Source: Bog-752 sp963799395 (GTDB taxonomy: Bacteria; Actinomycetota; Thermoleophilia; UBA2241). Taken from it: 64,000 nucleotides of DNA. Of this stretch, positions 18,601-27,286 are shown piece after piece; the stretch's first letter is position 1, and every line of letters starts with the position of its first letter. The stretch covers positions 9,721-73,720 of the forward strand of contig CAWCWZ010000013.1 of NCBI GenBank assembly GCA_963799395.1, read 5' to 3'. Both the position numbers and the translations under genes were made by a program. A model generated the notes under the pieces. That model saw nothing but the letters and a program-made list of their open reading frames with translations, did not search any database and was not told the origin of the DNA.

Positions 18601-19110
18601 ATGAACCTGGACATGCGCTACGACCCCGAGCTGTTCCGGCTCTACGACTTCATCGTTCGCGTCATCGCCTTCGACCGTCGCGTGTGCGGCCCCAACTCGT
18701 CGTTTACGTACATCGTGGTAACCGAGCCCCACGGCATCGCCACTCTCGCCGACGACGAGCGCACCCCCCGCATGCGCGTGACCAGGCTGGTCCGCGAGAT
18801 CACGAAGGCCGGGCACTGGCTGTTCCTGCCGTTCGGTGTGTTCGGCGCTGCCGACGTGCGCTGCGCCGACGGCGCCACGATCGCCCGCCGCCCGCCTCGC
18901 GACAGAACGTCGGCCGGCTGGACCGGGCGCGCCAGGGCCGGCGACGCTGCCGGCTTCATCGTCGGCCTCGAGGCCGACGAGCTCGTCGTGCGGCCCGCGT
19001 TCAACTCGTGGACCGGCGGCAACGCCTGCGCGATCTTCGTGGCCGACGACCTGGGCGGCCTCGAACGCCCCCTCAAGGTCTTCGTCGCCGAGTTCGCGCC
19101 GAGCCGGTAG
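18601..19110 (+). CDS. Conserved-looking hypothetical protein
   Basis: Intact 169-residue frame, MNLDMRYDPELFRLYDFIVRVIAFDRR, no signal peptide and no long hydrophobic stretch. It ends KVFVAEFAPSR before a TAG. No family recognised. Start ATG has GGCGGAGG eight or so bases upstream, a good ribosome site. It is divergent from marR and convergent with the phosphoesterase gene. Confidence 0.65.
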   Translation: MNLDMRYDPELFRLYDFIVRVIAFDRRVCGPNSSFTYIVVTEPHGIATLADDERTPRMRVTRLVREITKAGHWLFLPFGVFGAADVRCADGATIARRPPRDRTSAGWTGRARAGDAAGFIVGLEADELVVRPAFNSWTGGNACAIFVADDLGGLERPLKVFVAEFAPSR

Positions 19111-19149
19111 CGACGGTCGAGGCCCGTCACCCCCGTGACACGCGCCGCC

Positions 19150-20103
19150 TCACTTGAAGAACTCGTTCATGGTGGGAGCGTTGGCGTCGTTGCTCGTGAG
19201 GGGCGCCAGATGCCAGGCGACCTCGATGGTGTGCAGCAGCGAGTAGTGGTCGTACCGACGGCTCGATCGATAGCCGGGCTTCACCGCGTTGCCCGTCAGG
19301 ATCGTGACGACGTGCTGGTCGTAGGTCCCTTCGTCAAAGGTCAGGATGAGGACCGAGCTCGTGGTCCGGAAGGCCGGAGACCCGAGGATGAGGGGCACGG
19401 TCCGCGCCAGCCAGGCGTCGCCCGTGGCCACCGGCGAGTCGTGCATGTCGCTGATGAGATTGGGCGTGATGAAGGCGTAGTCGGGCGTCGTGCTCACCGA
19501 CCGCAGGTCGACGGCCAGCTGTGTCAGGGGCACGACATGGTCGTGGACTCTCTGGGCGTTGCCGGCGATGTCCGTGTAGTAGACGAAGGGATCGTGTTTC
19601 GTGACGTACTCGCCGGAGTTGAAGCCCCCTCCGCTGGACGGCATGCTCTCGGCGTACTCCTTCCAGGTCCGGCCGCTGGCTTCGATGCGATCGGCGATGT
19701 TGGCAACGGCGATCTCGTTGCCGGCGCTCGGCGGGCTGCGGTCGTCGGTGATGCCGTGGTTGGAGCCGCTGGTGAGGGCGATGTAGTTCGGCAGGCTGGG
19801 GTGAAAGAGGGCGAAGTAGTTCGTGGCCAGCGCGTAGCGGCTGATCAGGCTGTTGATATAGGGCGCCGCCGGGCTGCCGACGATCTGCCCGTACGACCGG
19901 TTCTCATCGACGATCAGGAAGATGTGATCCAGGTGCGGTGCAGGCAGGGTGGCAGCCGCCGGATTGCCGCTCGTCGCGGCGGCCGGGCTGCCACCCGACC
20001 CGTGAGCGCCGGTACGGTGTTGCCTGGCGACCGCGTAGCCCAGGCTCGCCGCGACGGCGAGAACGACGACGACCGCCACGAAGAACCACGATGTGCGCTT
20101 CAC
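19150..20103 (-). CDS. Exported phosphoesterase (AcpA/phospholipase C-like)
   Basis: About 317 residues from the GTG at 20101-20103, preceded by a GAGGGAG site. N-terminal membrane/signal segment WFFVAVVVVLAVAASLGYAVA, then a Ser/Ala/Gly/Pro-rich linker. The catalytic domain shows HIFLIVDENRSYGQIVG (Asp-Glu-Asn metal site), HPSLPNYIALTSG (the residue that becomes phosphorylated in the family), and LTFDEGTYDQHVV near the end. This is the phosphoesterase family PF04185 (acid phosphatase or phospholipase C). Likely cell-surface phosphate scavenging. Divergent from a methyltransferase gene. Confidence 0.85.
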   Translation of the reverse strand: MKRTSWFFVAVVVVLAVAASLGYAVARQHRTGAHGSGGSPAAATSGNPAAATLPAPHLDHIFLIVDENRSYGQIVGSPAAPYINSLISRYALATNYFALFHPSLPNYIALTSGSNHGITDDRSPPSAGNEIAVANIADRIEASGRTWKEYAESMPSSGGGFNSGEYVTKHDPFVYYTDIAGNAQRVHDHVVPLTQLAVDLRSVSTTPDYAFITPNLISDMHDSPVATGDAWLARTVPLILGSPAFRTTSSVLILTFDEGTYDQHVVTILTGNAVKPGYRSSRRYDHYSLLHTIEVAWHLAPLTSNDANAPTMNEFFK

Positions 20104-20228
20104 GGCCCCACTCCCTCTTCGGAGACTCTCCCGAATCATACCTCGCACGGCCGGCGTGGGACCCTCCGCGACGCAACGCGCGGCGAGGGCGGGCCGCCGA
20201 CGTTCGAGATCGCCACGGTGGCCGCGTG

Positions 20229-20810
20229 ATGGCCGACGCCTTCGACCCACAGCACGCCGGCCGCCTCGAAGACCCGGCCCGTCTGGCCGCCCTGCCGCAG
20301 GCCGCGGTCGTGTCGCTGCTGCGCCTGGCCGGCGACGAGACCGTGGTGGACTATGGGGCCGGCACCGGCATCTACACGATCGCCGTTGCCGAGGCTGTGC
20401 CCGGTGGTCGCGTCATCGCCGTCGAGGCCCTGGCGCGCCTGGCCGGCATGCTGCGCGCCAAGCTCACCCCGGAGCTCGCCGAGAGGCTCGAGGTGGTCGA
20501 GACCGACGCCAACTCGGTCCCGGCGCCCGACGCGGTGGCCGACCGCGTCGTCATGGTCGACGTCCTCCACCACCTCTACGACCAGCCCGAGGCGCTCGCG
20601 GAAGTCATGCGCCTCCTGCGCCCCGGCGGTCTCTTCGTCGTGGTGGACTGGGGAGACTGCGAACGGCCGGTCGGCCCGCCGCTCGAGCACGTCCTCGGAC
20701 TGGCCGCGGTGCGCGAGGTGATCGCGACCATGGGCCTGAACGAGATCGAGGCGCACGAGCCGGGCGGTCTGCTGACCTATCACCTCGCCCTGGTGGCCGC
20801 GAAGAGGTAA
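20229..20810 (+). CDS. SAM-dependent methyltransferase, class I
   Basis: 193-residue class I methyltransferase. SAM motif I VVDYGAGTGIYTIAVAE, acidic motif IAVEALARL, motif IV DRVVMVDVLHHLYD and LRPGGLFVVVDW are clear. Start ATG at 20229-20231; a GTG immediately before is possible. It has the UbiE/COQ5-like layout but nothing shows the substrate. Intact. Confidence 0.9.
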   Translation: MADAFDPQHAGRLEDPARLAALPQAAVVSLLRLAGDETVVDYGAGTGIYTIAVAEAVPGGRVIAVEALARLAGMLRAKLTPELAERLEVVETDANSVPAPDAVADRVVMVDVLHHLYDQPEALAEVMRLLRPGGLFVVVDWGDCERPVGPPLEHVLGLAAVREVIATMGLNEIEAHEPGGLLTYHLALVAAKR

Positions 20811-20851
20811 GCGGCCCGGCCCATCAGGGCAGCCGCTTTGACGGGGCGAGG

Positions 20852-21526
20852 CTAGCCTGACCGTCCCGGCGCCGTAGCGTCCAGGGGGAGCGGCCGGCTC
20901 ATGAGGACCCGGCGAGCGGCTCCGAAGTTACCGAGCTGGTAGACGGCTGCCGTCCTCGGAGAGAGCTCGAAGTCGGCAAACGGGCTCGCCTCCAGGCGCT
21001 CGACCAGATCCTTGCCGGCCACGCCGACGGTCAGGTGCGGAGCGTACCGCCGGCCGCTGTGGGCGGGCACGAAGGACTCGACGTAGGCGATCGTGGCGGC
21101 GTTGATCGCGGGCTCGTCCGCCGTACTGACGAAGGCGGCCGCGGCGCCGCCCGACCGGGCAAACGGAGCGATCGCCTCGACCAGCGCCTCGTGCAGAGCG
21201 AGCAGGGCGGGCGCCGGCGCGATGTCTATGCTCACCAGCAGGGTGTCCGGCGGCGTCCCGAACTTCGCGCCGGCGAGGTTGACGGCGTGCAGCCGCAGCG
21301 TCGCGACGTCTGTGGAGGCGATCACGTCGTCGACCGCGAGGAACACGCCGTCAAGGTCGTCCTCGCCGACGTAGCGCTGCAGCACGGTCACGTGTGGCTG
21401 GTGGGTCTCATCGAGCGCAAAACCCGAGGCCAGATCACCGCGAAGCACGGCGTTCAGGGCCTGCGCCCGCTCGACCGTCGCTTCGTCGGGCGTGAGCAGG
21501 ATGTCGATGGCCGTCAAGCCGGTCAC
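20852..21526 (-). CDS. 2'-5' RNA ligase/phosphodiesterase-fold protein
   Basis: About 224 residues from a GTG at 21524-21526 with a GGAGG site six bases upstream. Two HxTx motifs, HVTV (in ETHQPHVTVLQ) and HLTV (in YAPHLTVGVAG), mark the 2H phosphoesterase superfamily. The role in bacteria is usually unclear (RNA 2'-5' ligation or cyclic-phosphate hydrolysis). Intact; ends convergent with the methyltransferase gene. Confidence 0.75.
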   Translation of the reverse strand: MTGLTAIDILLTPDEATVERAQALNAVLRGDLASGFALDETHQPHVTVLQRYVGEDDLDGVFLAVDDVIASTDVATLRLHAVNLAGAKFGTPPDTLLVSIDIAPAPALLALHEALVEAIAPFARSGGAAAAFVSTADEPAINAATIAYVESFVPAHSGRRYAPHLTVGVAGKDLVERLEASPFADFELSPRTAAVYQLGNFGAARRVLMSRPLPLDATAPGRSG

Positions 21527-21727
21527 GGGTAGACCTCCATCACGAGTGGACCTTGCCTCGCCTGTCTGTCTTCTTCCCGGTCCCTCGCGAAACCCGGCAG
21601 CGTCCCCGAGCCGGCTGGCGGAGTCGCCACCCATCGCTGACATCGTCTGCCGATGGGAACACTGAAAGACACGAGAAAGTGGCGCCTCGCGCGAAAGCGA
21701 GGCGCAGCGAGACGACAGGGAGACATC

Positions 21728-22072
21728 ATGGCCACTCTTACCGGGTCGATCGAGGCGGACGTACCCATCGCGTTCGCCGATCGCGAATGGACCGAGTTCG
21801 TGTTTCGCAACCTCTACGGCAGCTACGCCAAGGGCTTCGACGATGTCGCCACGTCGATCAACGAGACCGACGCCGACTCCGGCACCGTGACCTTCGAGAC
21901 CGAAGGCGAGCGGCTGATCAAGGTGTCGGTCGAGCTCAAGTACACGCCCCGCGGCGGCGGCGACCGCGGCGACGAGATCGCCCGCGCCCAGGCGCGCCTG
22001 AACCGCGACCTCGAGAAGTACCGCACTTTTCTGCTGAAGCGTTGCGAACAGGAGAGCTGCCGCACGAGCTAG
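21728..22072 (+). CDS. SRPBCC-like small protein
   Basis: 114 residues. MATLTGSIEADVPIAFADREWTEFV resembles the start of a SRPBCC (polyketide cyclase/START-like) protein, and VTFETEGERLIKVSVELKYTP is a plausible beta-strand run. The tail is basic. ATG at 21728-21730 follows an AGGGAG site; a longer in-frame extension upstream (from 21653) is less likely. Possible roles are ligand binding or stress; family call is tentative. Confidence 0.6.
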   Translation: MATLTGSIEADVPIAFADREWTEFVFRNLYGSYAKGFDDVATSINETDADSGTVTFETEGERLIKVSVELKYTPRGGGDRGDEIARAQARLNRDLEKYRTFLLKRCEQESCRTS

Positions 22073-22090
22073 GACGCCTATGCTACGTCC

Positions 22091-22672
22091 TCACCCGCGA
22101 GCCCAAGACCCCAATGCGGGCGCCGCCCGCCGCAACACCCGCCACGCCTCGAAGCCACCGACGAGCGTGAGCAACGGCCGGTAGATCTCGCGAGACGGCG
22201 TGTCGAGCACGACGCGCAGCACGGCAAAGGGCCTCCCCGCCGCCGCCGGCGCGAGCCATGCCGACTCCATGTCGACGGCCAGAACGCCCGCGCCGGCCAG
22301 CACGTCTCGCCGCGCGCCGCGCACGAGGTGATAGACCGACGCCACCGGCCCGACACGGACGCGCCCTATCCCCAGGTCCGCGAGCGCCGCGACGATCGGT
22401 CCGCCCGCACAGCGAGTGACGCCCTCTGGTCCGCGGACCTCGCTGGCGACCACCACGTCGCCGGGGCGCAGACCATCGTCCACGGCGCCGCAGAACCCGA
22501 CGACCGCGACCGCGGCGGCCGGCAGGCGAGCGGCGACCAGCGCTGCCGCCCGGGCCCGGGTCGCGCCCATGCCGCAGCGCACCACGAGCGCATCGGGAAG
22601 ACCGCGCCCTACGGCCGCCCGCTCGATCCGCATCGGGGTGATGACGAGCAGGCGGGCGTCCAGGGAGCTCAT
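22091..22672 (-). CDS. Nucleoside phosphorylase-like protein (PNP/MTAN superfamily)
   Basis: 193 residues. LVITPMRIERAAVGRGL, VVGFCGAVDDGLRPGDVVVASEV and VDMESAWLAPAAAGRPFAVLRVVLD match the phosphorylase/nucleosidase superfamily; the DMES motif is the nucleoside ribose-binding signature. The pattern is closest to the hopanoid-associated HpnG subgroup but no hopanoid genes are nearby. ATG at 22670-22672. Intact. Confidence 0.75.
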   Translation of the reverse strand: MSSLDARLLVITPMRIERAAVGRGLPDALVVRCGMGATRARAAALVAARLPAAAVAVVGFCGAVDDGLRPGDVVVASEVRGPEGVTRCAGGPIVAALADLGIGRVRVGPVASVYHLVRGARRDVLAGAGVLAVDMESAWLAPAAAGRPFAVLRVVLDTPSREIYRPLLTLVGGFEAWRVLRRAAPALGSWARG

Positions 22673-22733
22673 GCCGGCCACAGTCGCACGCGGGCACCAT
22701 CTCTCTGAGGAGGTTGACGCCAGCGCCGCAAGG

Positions 22734-23921
22734 CTACGACCTGGCGACCTCAACGCGGTTCTTGCCCAGCTCCTTGGCCCGGTACATGCTGCGATCGGCC
22801 TGCTCGACGAGGCCGTCGACGGTGGCGGCATGCTCGCCCAGTCCGGCCACGCCAACGCTCACCGTGACCACCGGCGGCCGCGCGCCCGAACCGAAGCTCT
22901 CGCGCTCCACGTCGCGCCTGATGCGCTCACCGACCGCCTGCGCCGCGTCGATGCCGGCGTCGCCCTGGTCGCCTTCCGGGGCCGGGGCGGCCGCGGCGGC
23001 CTCTCGCTCGATCTCGCCCGTCTGCACGGCGTCGCGGAGGCGCGCTCCCAAGCGAGCCGCGCCATCGCTGCCGGTGCTCGGCAGGATGATGGTGAACTCC
23101 TCGCCGCCGTAGCGGGCGACGAAGTCGACCTTGTCGCGCGTGTGCGACACGAGCAGCCGCCCCAGCTCGCGCAGCAGCCCGTCGCCGGCGCGGTGGCCGA
23201 AACGGTCGTTGAAGAGCTTGAAGTCGTCGACGTCGAGCATGAGCAGAGAGAGGGGCAGCCCGTAGCGCTCGGCGCGGGCCACTTCCTGCGCCAGACGATC
23301 GTAGAAGTAGCGGTGGTTGTAGAGGCCGGTGAGGCCGTCGGTGATCGCCAGACGCTCGACGCTGCCGTAGAGCCGGGCGTTCTCGATCGTCACCGCGGCC
23401 AGCGCCGCCAGGGTGCCGGCGAGCTCGAACTCCGGCTCGGTGAAGCGGCGCACGCTGCGCTTCTCGACGAGCTCGAGGCAGCCGATGACCCGATCCTTGG
23501 AGAGAAGCGGCACGTAGAGGCAGCTCTTCTCCTCCCAGTACTCCATGGCGGCGCGCTCGCCGGCCGGGAGCTCCGGGTCGTCGATGGTCGCTTCGATGAC
23601 GCGACGCTCGCGCAGCACCTGGTAGAGCACGGGCTGCTCTTCGGGTGTCGGCGCCGACCCTACCCAGCCCTCGTCGCGGGGGTGAGGAACGCGGGTCCAG
23701 AGGGCCTGGGCGACGGCCAGACCGTCGGCGGCGCGATACTCGTAGATGCCGCACTCCCACACGTCGAACGCGCCGGCGATGCGCTCGGCGACGGTGGCGA
23801 GGACCTCTTCGAGCACCAGGCTCGAAGAAATCGCCGCGACGATCTCGGCGGTGATGGAAAAGCGGCTCGGCACCCCTGCCCCTCGTCCCGTACGTACCGG
23901 CATCCACGATCCTATGCCCAT
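22734..23921 (-). CDS. GAF-GGDEF diguanylate cyclase
   Basis: 395-residue cytosolic signalling protein. Residues about 25-180 form a GAF sensor; about 190-390 form a GGDEF domain with an intact RYGGEEF active site, so c-di-GMP synthesis is likely. The product-inhibition RxxD is replaced by RDKVD before FVARYGGEEF, so feedback inhibition may be lost. A 25-residue Ala/Glu/Gly-rich insertion follows the active site region. No membrane segment. Ends in TAG, and the sigA gene begins upstream on the same strand. Exact start uncertain (ATG 23919-23921, or the GTG before PSRFSI). Confidence 0.9.
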   Translation of the reverse strand: MGIGSWMPVRTGRGAGVPSRFSITAEIVAAISSSLVLEEVLATVAERIAGAFDVWECGIYEYRAADGLAVAQALWTRVPHPRDEGWVGSAPTPEEQPVLYQVLRERRVIEATIDDPELPAGERAAMEYWEEKSCLYVPLLSKDRVIGCLELVEKRSVRRFTEPEFELAGTLAALAAVTIENARLYGSVERLAITDGLTGLYNHRYFYDRLAQEVARAERYGLPLSLLMLDVDDFKLFNDRFGHRAGDGLLRELGRLLVSHTRDKVDFVARYGGEEFTIILPSTGSDGAARLGARLRDAVQTGEIEREAAAAAPAPEGDQGDAGIDAAQAVGERIRRDVERESFGSGARPPVVTVSVGVAGLGEHAATVDGLVEQADRSMYRAKELGKNRVEVARS

Positions 23922-23989
23922 AGCCGACGTTCGGCCACATCCCGGAGGGAAAGCTGACCAGCGAGCGCGTCGCCGCCCGGCTCGCCTGT

Positions 23990-25111
23990 CTAGTCGAGGA
24001 ACTCCCGGAGATGCTGCGAGTCGCGGTAGCTTCTCAGCTTGGCGATGGTCTTGGCCTCGATCTGGCGGATGCGCTCGCGGGTGACGCCGAACTTCTGGCC
24101 GACCTCTTCGAGGGTGTGCGGGTGCTCGCCCACGAGACCGAAGCGCAGCTCGATGACCTTGCGCTCGCGATGCGGCAGACCGCTCAGCACGTCGGTGAGC
24201 TCCTCCTGGCGCATGGCTTCACTGATCGTCTCGATCGGCTCCACGGCCTCGTCGTCGGCGATGAAGTCGCCGAGCTGGGAGTCGCGTTCGTCGCCGACCG
24301 GCGTCTCAAGGCTCACCGGCTCCTGGCTGATCTTGAGGATCTCGCGCACCTTCTGGGGCGTCGTGCCCATCTCCCTCGCGATCTCTTCGGGGGTGGGATC
24401 ACGGCCCAGGTCCTGGAGGAGCTGGCGCTGCACGCGCACGAGACGGTTGATCTGCTCGACCATGTGCACCGGCACCCGGATGGTGCGGCTCTGATCGGCC
24501 ACGGCCCGCGAGATCGCTTGGCGGATCCACCAGGTGGCGTAGGTCGAGAACTTGTAGCCCTTGCGGTAGTCGAACTTCTCGACGGCGCGAATGAGGCCGA
24601 GGTTGCCCTCCTGGATCAGGTCGAGCAACGCCAGGCCGCGACCGGCGTAGCGCCGCGCGATCGAGACGACGAGACGCAGGTTGGCTTCGATCAGCTGGCA
24701 CTTGGCATCCATGTCGCGGCGCTCGATGCGGCGCGCCAGGGACACCTCCTGGTCGGCGGTGAGCAGCGCCACCTTGCCGATCTCGCTCAGATACCTGCGC
24801 ACCGGGTCGGTGCTGGGTGTCTTGAGCGATAGATCGAGCTCGCGAGCCGGCCCTGTCGCCTCGCCGTCCGTGTCGCCGGCCGGGCTCGGCTCGTCGCCTT
24901 CGATGACGTCGATGCCGAGGTCGTGGCAAGAGAGAAAGAGGTTGTCGATCTGTTCGGGGGAGAGCTCGACGTCCTGCAGCACATCGGCGATGTGGGCGGC
25001 GGTCAGGTAGCCCTGCTCACGGCCCTCGACGAGCAGGTCGCGCAGCTCGTCGATGGCTGCTTCCACCCCCTGGGCCTCAGCGTCGGCTGCGGGCATGTCG
25101 CTCACCGTCAC
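23990..25111 (-). CDS. sigA: Primary RNA polymerase sigma factor
   Basis: 373-residue sigma-70 of the RpoD/SigA class. Region 1.1 (about 20-75), region 1.2 (RRYLSEIGKVALLTADQEVSLARRI), region 2 with DLIQEGNLGLIRAVEKFDYR and FSTYATWWIRQAI, region 3.0 with TIRVPVHMVEQINRL, and region 4.2 ending VTRERIRQIEAKTIAKLRSYR are all in place. Start GTG at 25109-25111 has AAGGAG upstream. Terminates with TAG at 23990. A second sigma of the same class with altered region 3.0 is encoded at 50946-52112. Confidence 0.95.
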   Translation of the reverse strand: MTVSDMPAADAEAQGVEAAIDELRDLLVEGREQGYLTAAHIADVLQDVELSPEQIDNLFLSCHDLGIDVIEGDEPSPAGDTDGEATGPARELDLSLKTPSTDPVRRYLSEIGKVALLTADQEVSLARRIERRDMDAKCQLIEANLRLVVSIARRYAGRGLALLDLIQEGNLGLIRAVEKFDYRKGYKFSTYATWWIRQAISRAVADQSRTIRVPVHMVEQINRLVRVQRQLLQDLGRDPTPEEIAREMGTTPQKVREILKISQEPVSLETPVGDERDSQLGDFIADDEAVEPIETISEAMRQEELTDVLSGLPHRERKVIELRFGLVGEHPHTLEEVGQKFGVTRERIRQIEAKTIAKLRSYRDSQHLREFLD

Positions 25112-25313
25112 GTGCTTCTCCTTACCATGTTGGCTGGTGGCACGCCGCCGTCCACGCCGCACTGAACGAGACGGGGTCTGAGAACGCTCGCCGCAAGCCA
25201 AGGCCTGGGAATCTGGGTGTCCTGGCTTGCATCGCTAGCAGTATCGGCGGCGCACCGGCGACTCTTGACCAACGCCCCTTGCGCTCTCCAGACTCGTCAG
25301 CCAGACTATCGCC

Positions 25314-25691
25314 ATGGGATATGCGATCTTCCGGCCCGACGAGCGCGACTTCCGGGCGCCGCAGCGCGGCGACCAGCGGCGCAGCCTCGCGCCCCTCTCA
25401 GAGTCTCTGCATACCATGCGCGCCAACATCTGGCGCCTGCCGCCCGGAGCGCGCGGCGGCCGTCACATCGAACACGCCCAGGAGGAGATGTTCGTCGTCC
25501 TCGAAGGCACCGCGACACTCCTCCTCGGCGACCCACCGGAGCGGGTCGAGCTGCCCTGCGGGTCTGTCGCCGTGGTCGAGACCGACACCGGCCAGCAACT
25601 GCGCAACGACAGCGCCGCCGAGATCGTCGTACTGATCGTCGGCGCGCCGCCGGAGCAGGGCAAGGCCGAGCACCTGCCCGACGCCGACTAG
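25314..25691 (+). CDS. Cupin-domain protein
   Basis: 125 residues. Single cupin: RANIWRLPPGARGGRHIEHAQEEMFVVLEGTATLLLGD gives the first motif with two His and a Glu; the second motif is replaced by ETDTGQQLRNDS with no His, so metal binding may be partial. Divergent from sigA. Ends with TAG. Function unknown. Confidence 0.75.
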   Translation: MGYAIFRPDERDFRAPQRGDQRRSLAPLSESLHTMRANIWRLPPGARGGRHIEHAQEEMFVVLEGTATLLLGDPPERVELPCGSVAVVETDTGQQLRNDSAAEIVVLIVGAPPEQGKAEHLPDAD

Positions 25692-25713
25692 ACTGACAAA
25701 GCGGTAAACCGAC

Positions 25714-27048
25714 GTGCAGGGCCGCTTGCGTCAAGCCGTCGCCCGGGGCAGGTCACTCCCGGGGAGCCCGGTGCGTCAACCAGATACCGTCCGCCATGCC
25801 GCTGAGCCCGATCGCCTGAACCACCGGCGAGCGGCGATCGGCGCCACGGCCAGTCGTCTGCTCGTCGCCGCCACGGCCTTCGCCGCGGCGAGCTGGTTGC
25901 CGGTCCAGCACGTCGGTCCGTCGAAGCTCTACCCTCCCGGGGCGGGGGTCTTCCACGGCTTCCTTGCGCATCTCCTGGTGCCCTGGACGCACTGGGACGG
26001 CGCCTGGTTTCTGCGCATCGCCAGCGCCGGCTACCGGCGCCCGGGCAGCCCGGCGTTCTTTCCCCTCTACCCTCTGCTCGTGCGGGCGGTGGGCGTCGTG
26101 TTCGCCGGCAACCTCGTCATCGCCGCCGTCGCCGTGTCGCTTGCCGCCTACGCGCTGGCGATGGTCGCTCTCTCCCGACTGGTGACCGTCGAGCTCGGGT
26201 CGCGCCCGGCTCTCTGGACCGTCCTCTTCATCTCCTTCTTCCCGGCGGCGATCTTCTTTCAGGCGGCCTACAGCGAGTCGCTGTTCCTGCTCTTCACTGT
26301 GGTGGCACTCCTGGCAGGCCGTGGTGGTCGCTGGCTGTGGGCCGGCGTGGCGGGCCTGCTGGCGACCCTGACGCGCAACACGGGCATCGTGCTCCTTGTG
26401 CCGCTCACCTGGATGTGGTGGGACCAGTGGCGCGGCGGCGGCGGGCGCCTGCCGGGTGGGGCGCCGGCCGGCGAGCAGGTGGGAACGGCGCGACCGGCGA
26501 CGGCCACCGTCCTCTGGTTGCTGCTCGTACCGGCGGGCCTCGGTCTCTACATGTTCTACCTGTGGCGGCGCTTCGGCGACGCCCTGCTCTTCAGCTCGGT
26601 GCAGAACCGCTGGGGACGCACCCTGGGCTCACCGGTCACGACCATCGTGAGCGGTGTCCGCGTCGCCGTCCGCAGCGCCCGGCAACTGGCGACGGGTTCG
26701 TTGCCACACCCCGACGGCGGCCTCTCGTGGAGCCTGGCGCTGGGCAACATCACCGCCCTGATCGTGCTGGCGCTGGCGCTGGCGCTCGTGATCGTCTGCT
26801 GGCGTCGGCTGCCGGCGGCCTATGCGCTCTACGGCCTCGCCGCCCTGGCCGTGCCCCTCTGCTTTCCCATGGCCTCGAGACCTCTGTTCAGCCTGCCGCG
26901 TTTCGTGCTTGTCGACTTTCCCCTCTTCATGGCGCTCGCCACCGGCCTTCTGCGCCACCCGACGTGGCGCCGGGCGGTCTTCGCCATTCTGACCGTCGGC
27001 CTCGTCCTCTCCACCATCCTGTTCGCCACCTGGAACTGGGTGGCGTAG
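25714..27048 (+). CDS. PIG-V-like mannosyltransferase family membrane protein
   Basis: 444 residues, multi-pass membrane protein. The conserved WDGAWFLRIASAGYRRPG (with the Asp), FFPLYPLLVRAVGV, FFPAAIFFQAAYSESLFLLF and TRNTGIVLLVPL match the PIG-V/GT-C-type lipid-linked sugar mannosyltransferases. About 10 hydrophobic segments. A Gly-rich loop (WRGGGGRLPGG) is notable. Start is GTG at 25714-25716; the first 40 residues are poorly conserved in type. Probably transfers a sugar from a lipid carrier at the cell envelope. Confidence 0.8.
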   Translation: MQGRLRQAVARGRSLPGSPVRQPDTVRHAAEPDRLNHRRAAIGATASRLLVAATAFAAASWLPVQHVGPSKLYPPGAGVFHGFLAHLLVPWTHWDGAWFLRIASAGYRRPGSPAFFPLYPLLVRAVGVVFAGNLVIAAVAVSLAAYALAMVALSRLVTVELGSRPALWTVLFISFFPAAIFFQAAYSESLFLLFTVVALLAGRGGRWLWAGVAGLLATLTRNTGIVLLVPLTWMWWDQWRGGGGRLPGGAPAGEQVGTARPATATVLWLLLVPAGLGLYMFYLWRRFGDALLFSSVQNRWGRTLGSPVTTIVSGVRVAVRSARQLATGSLPHPDGGLSWSLALGNITALIVLALALALVIVCWRRLPAAYALYGLAALAVPLCFPMASRPLFSLPRFVLVDFPLFMALATGLLRHPTWRRAVFAILTVGLVLSTILFATWNWVA

Positions 27049-27286
27049 CGCGCTCGGCGAGAGCCCCGGCCCGCCGACGAGACGCGGCCGCATGCCCCTG
27101 ACTGATCGGCGAGCCTGGACGAGGGAGTGGGAAAGTCCTGTACCTTTCGGGGTTCATGCCGATTACAGGAGCAACGGCTGAAGTCTGCGCGACGCACCCA
27201 CTCTTGTGCCGGGCCGCTGCTTCACCTGCCGCTGATGGAGCCGACGCGGGCGGCGGTTCCTTCGTCGGGGCTAAAAGAGGAGATAC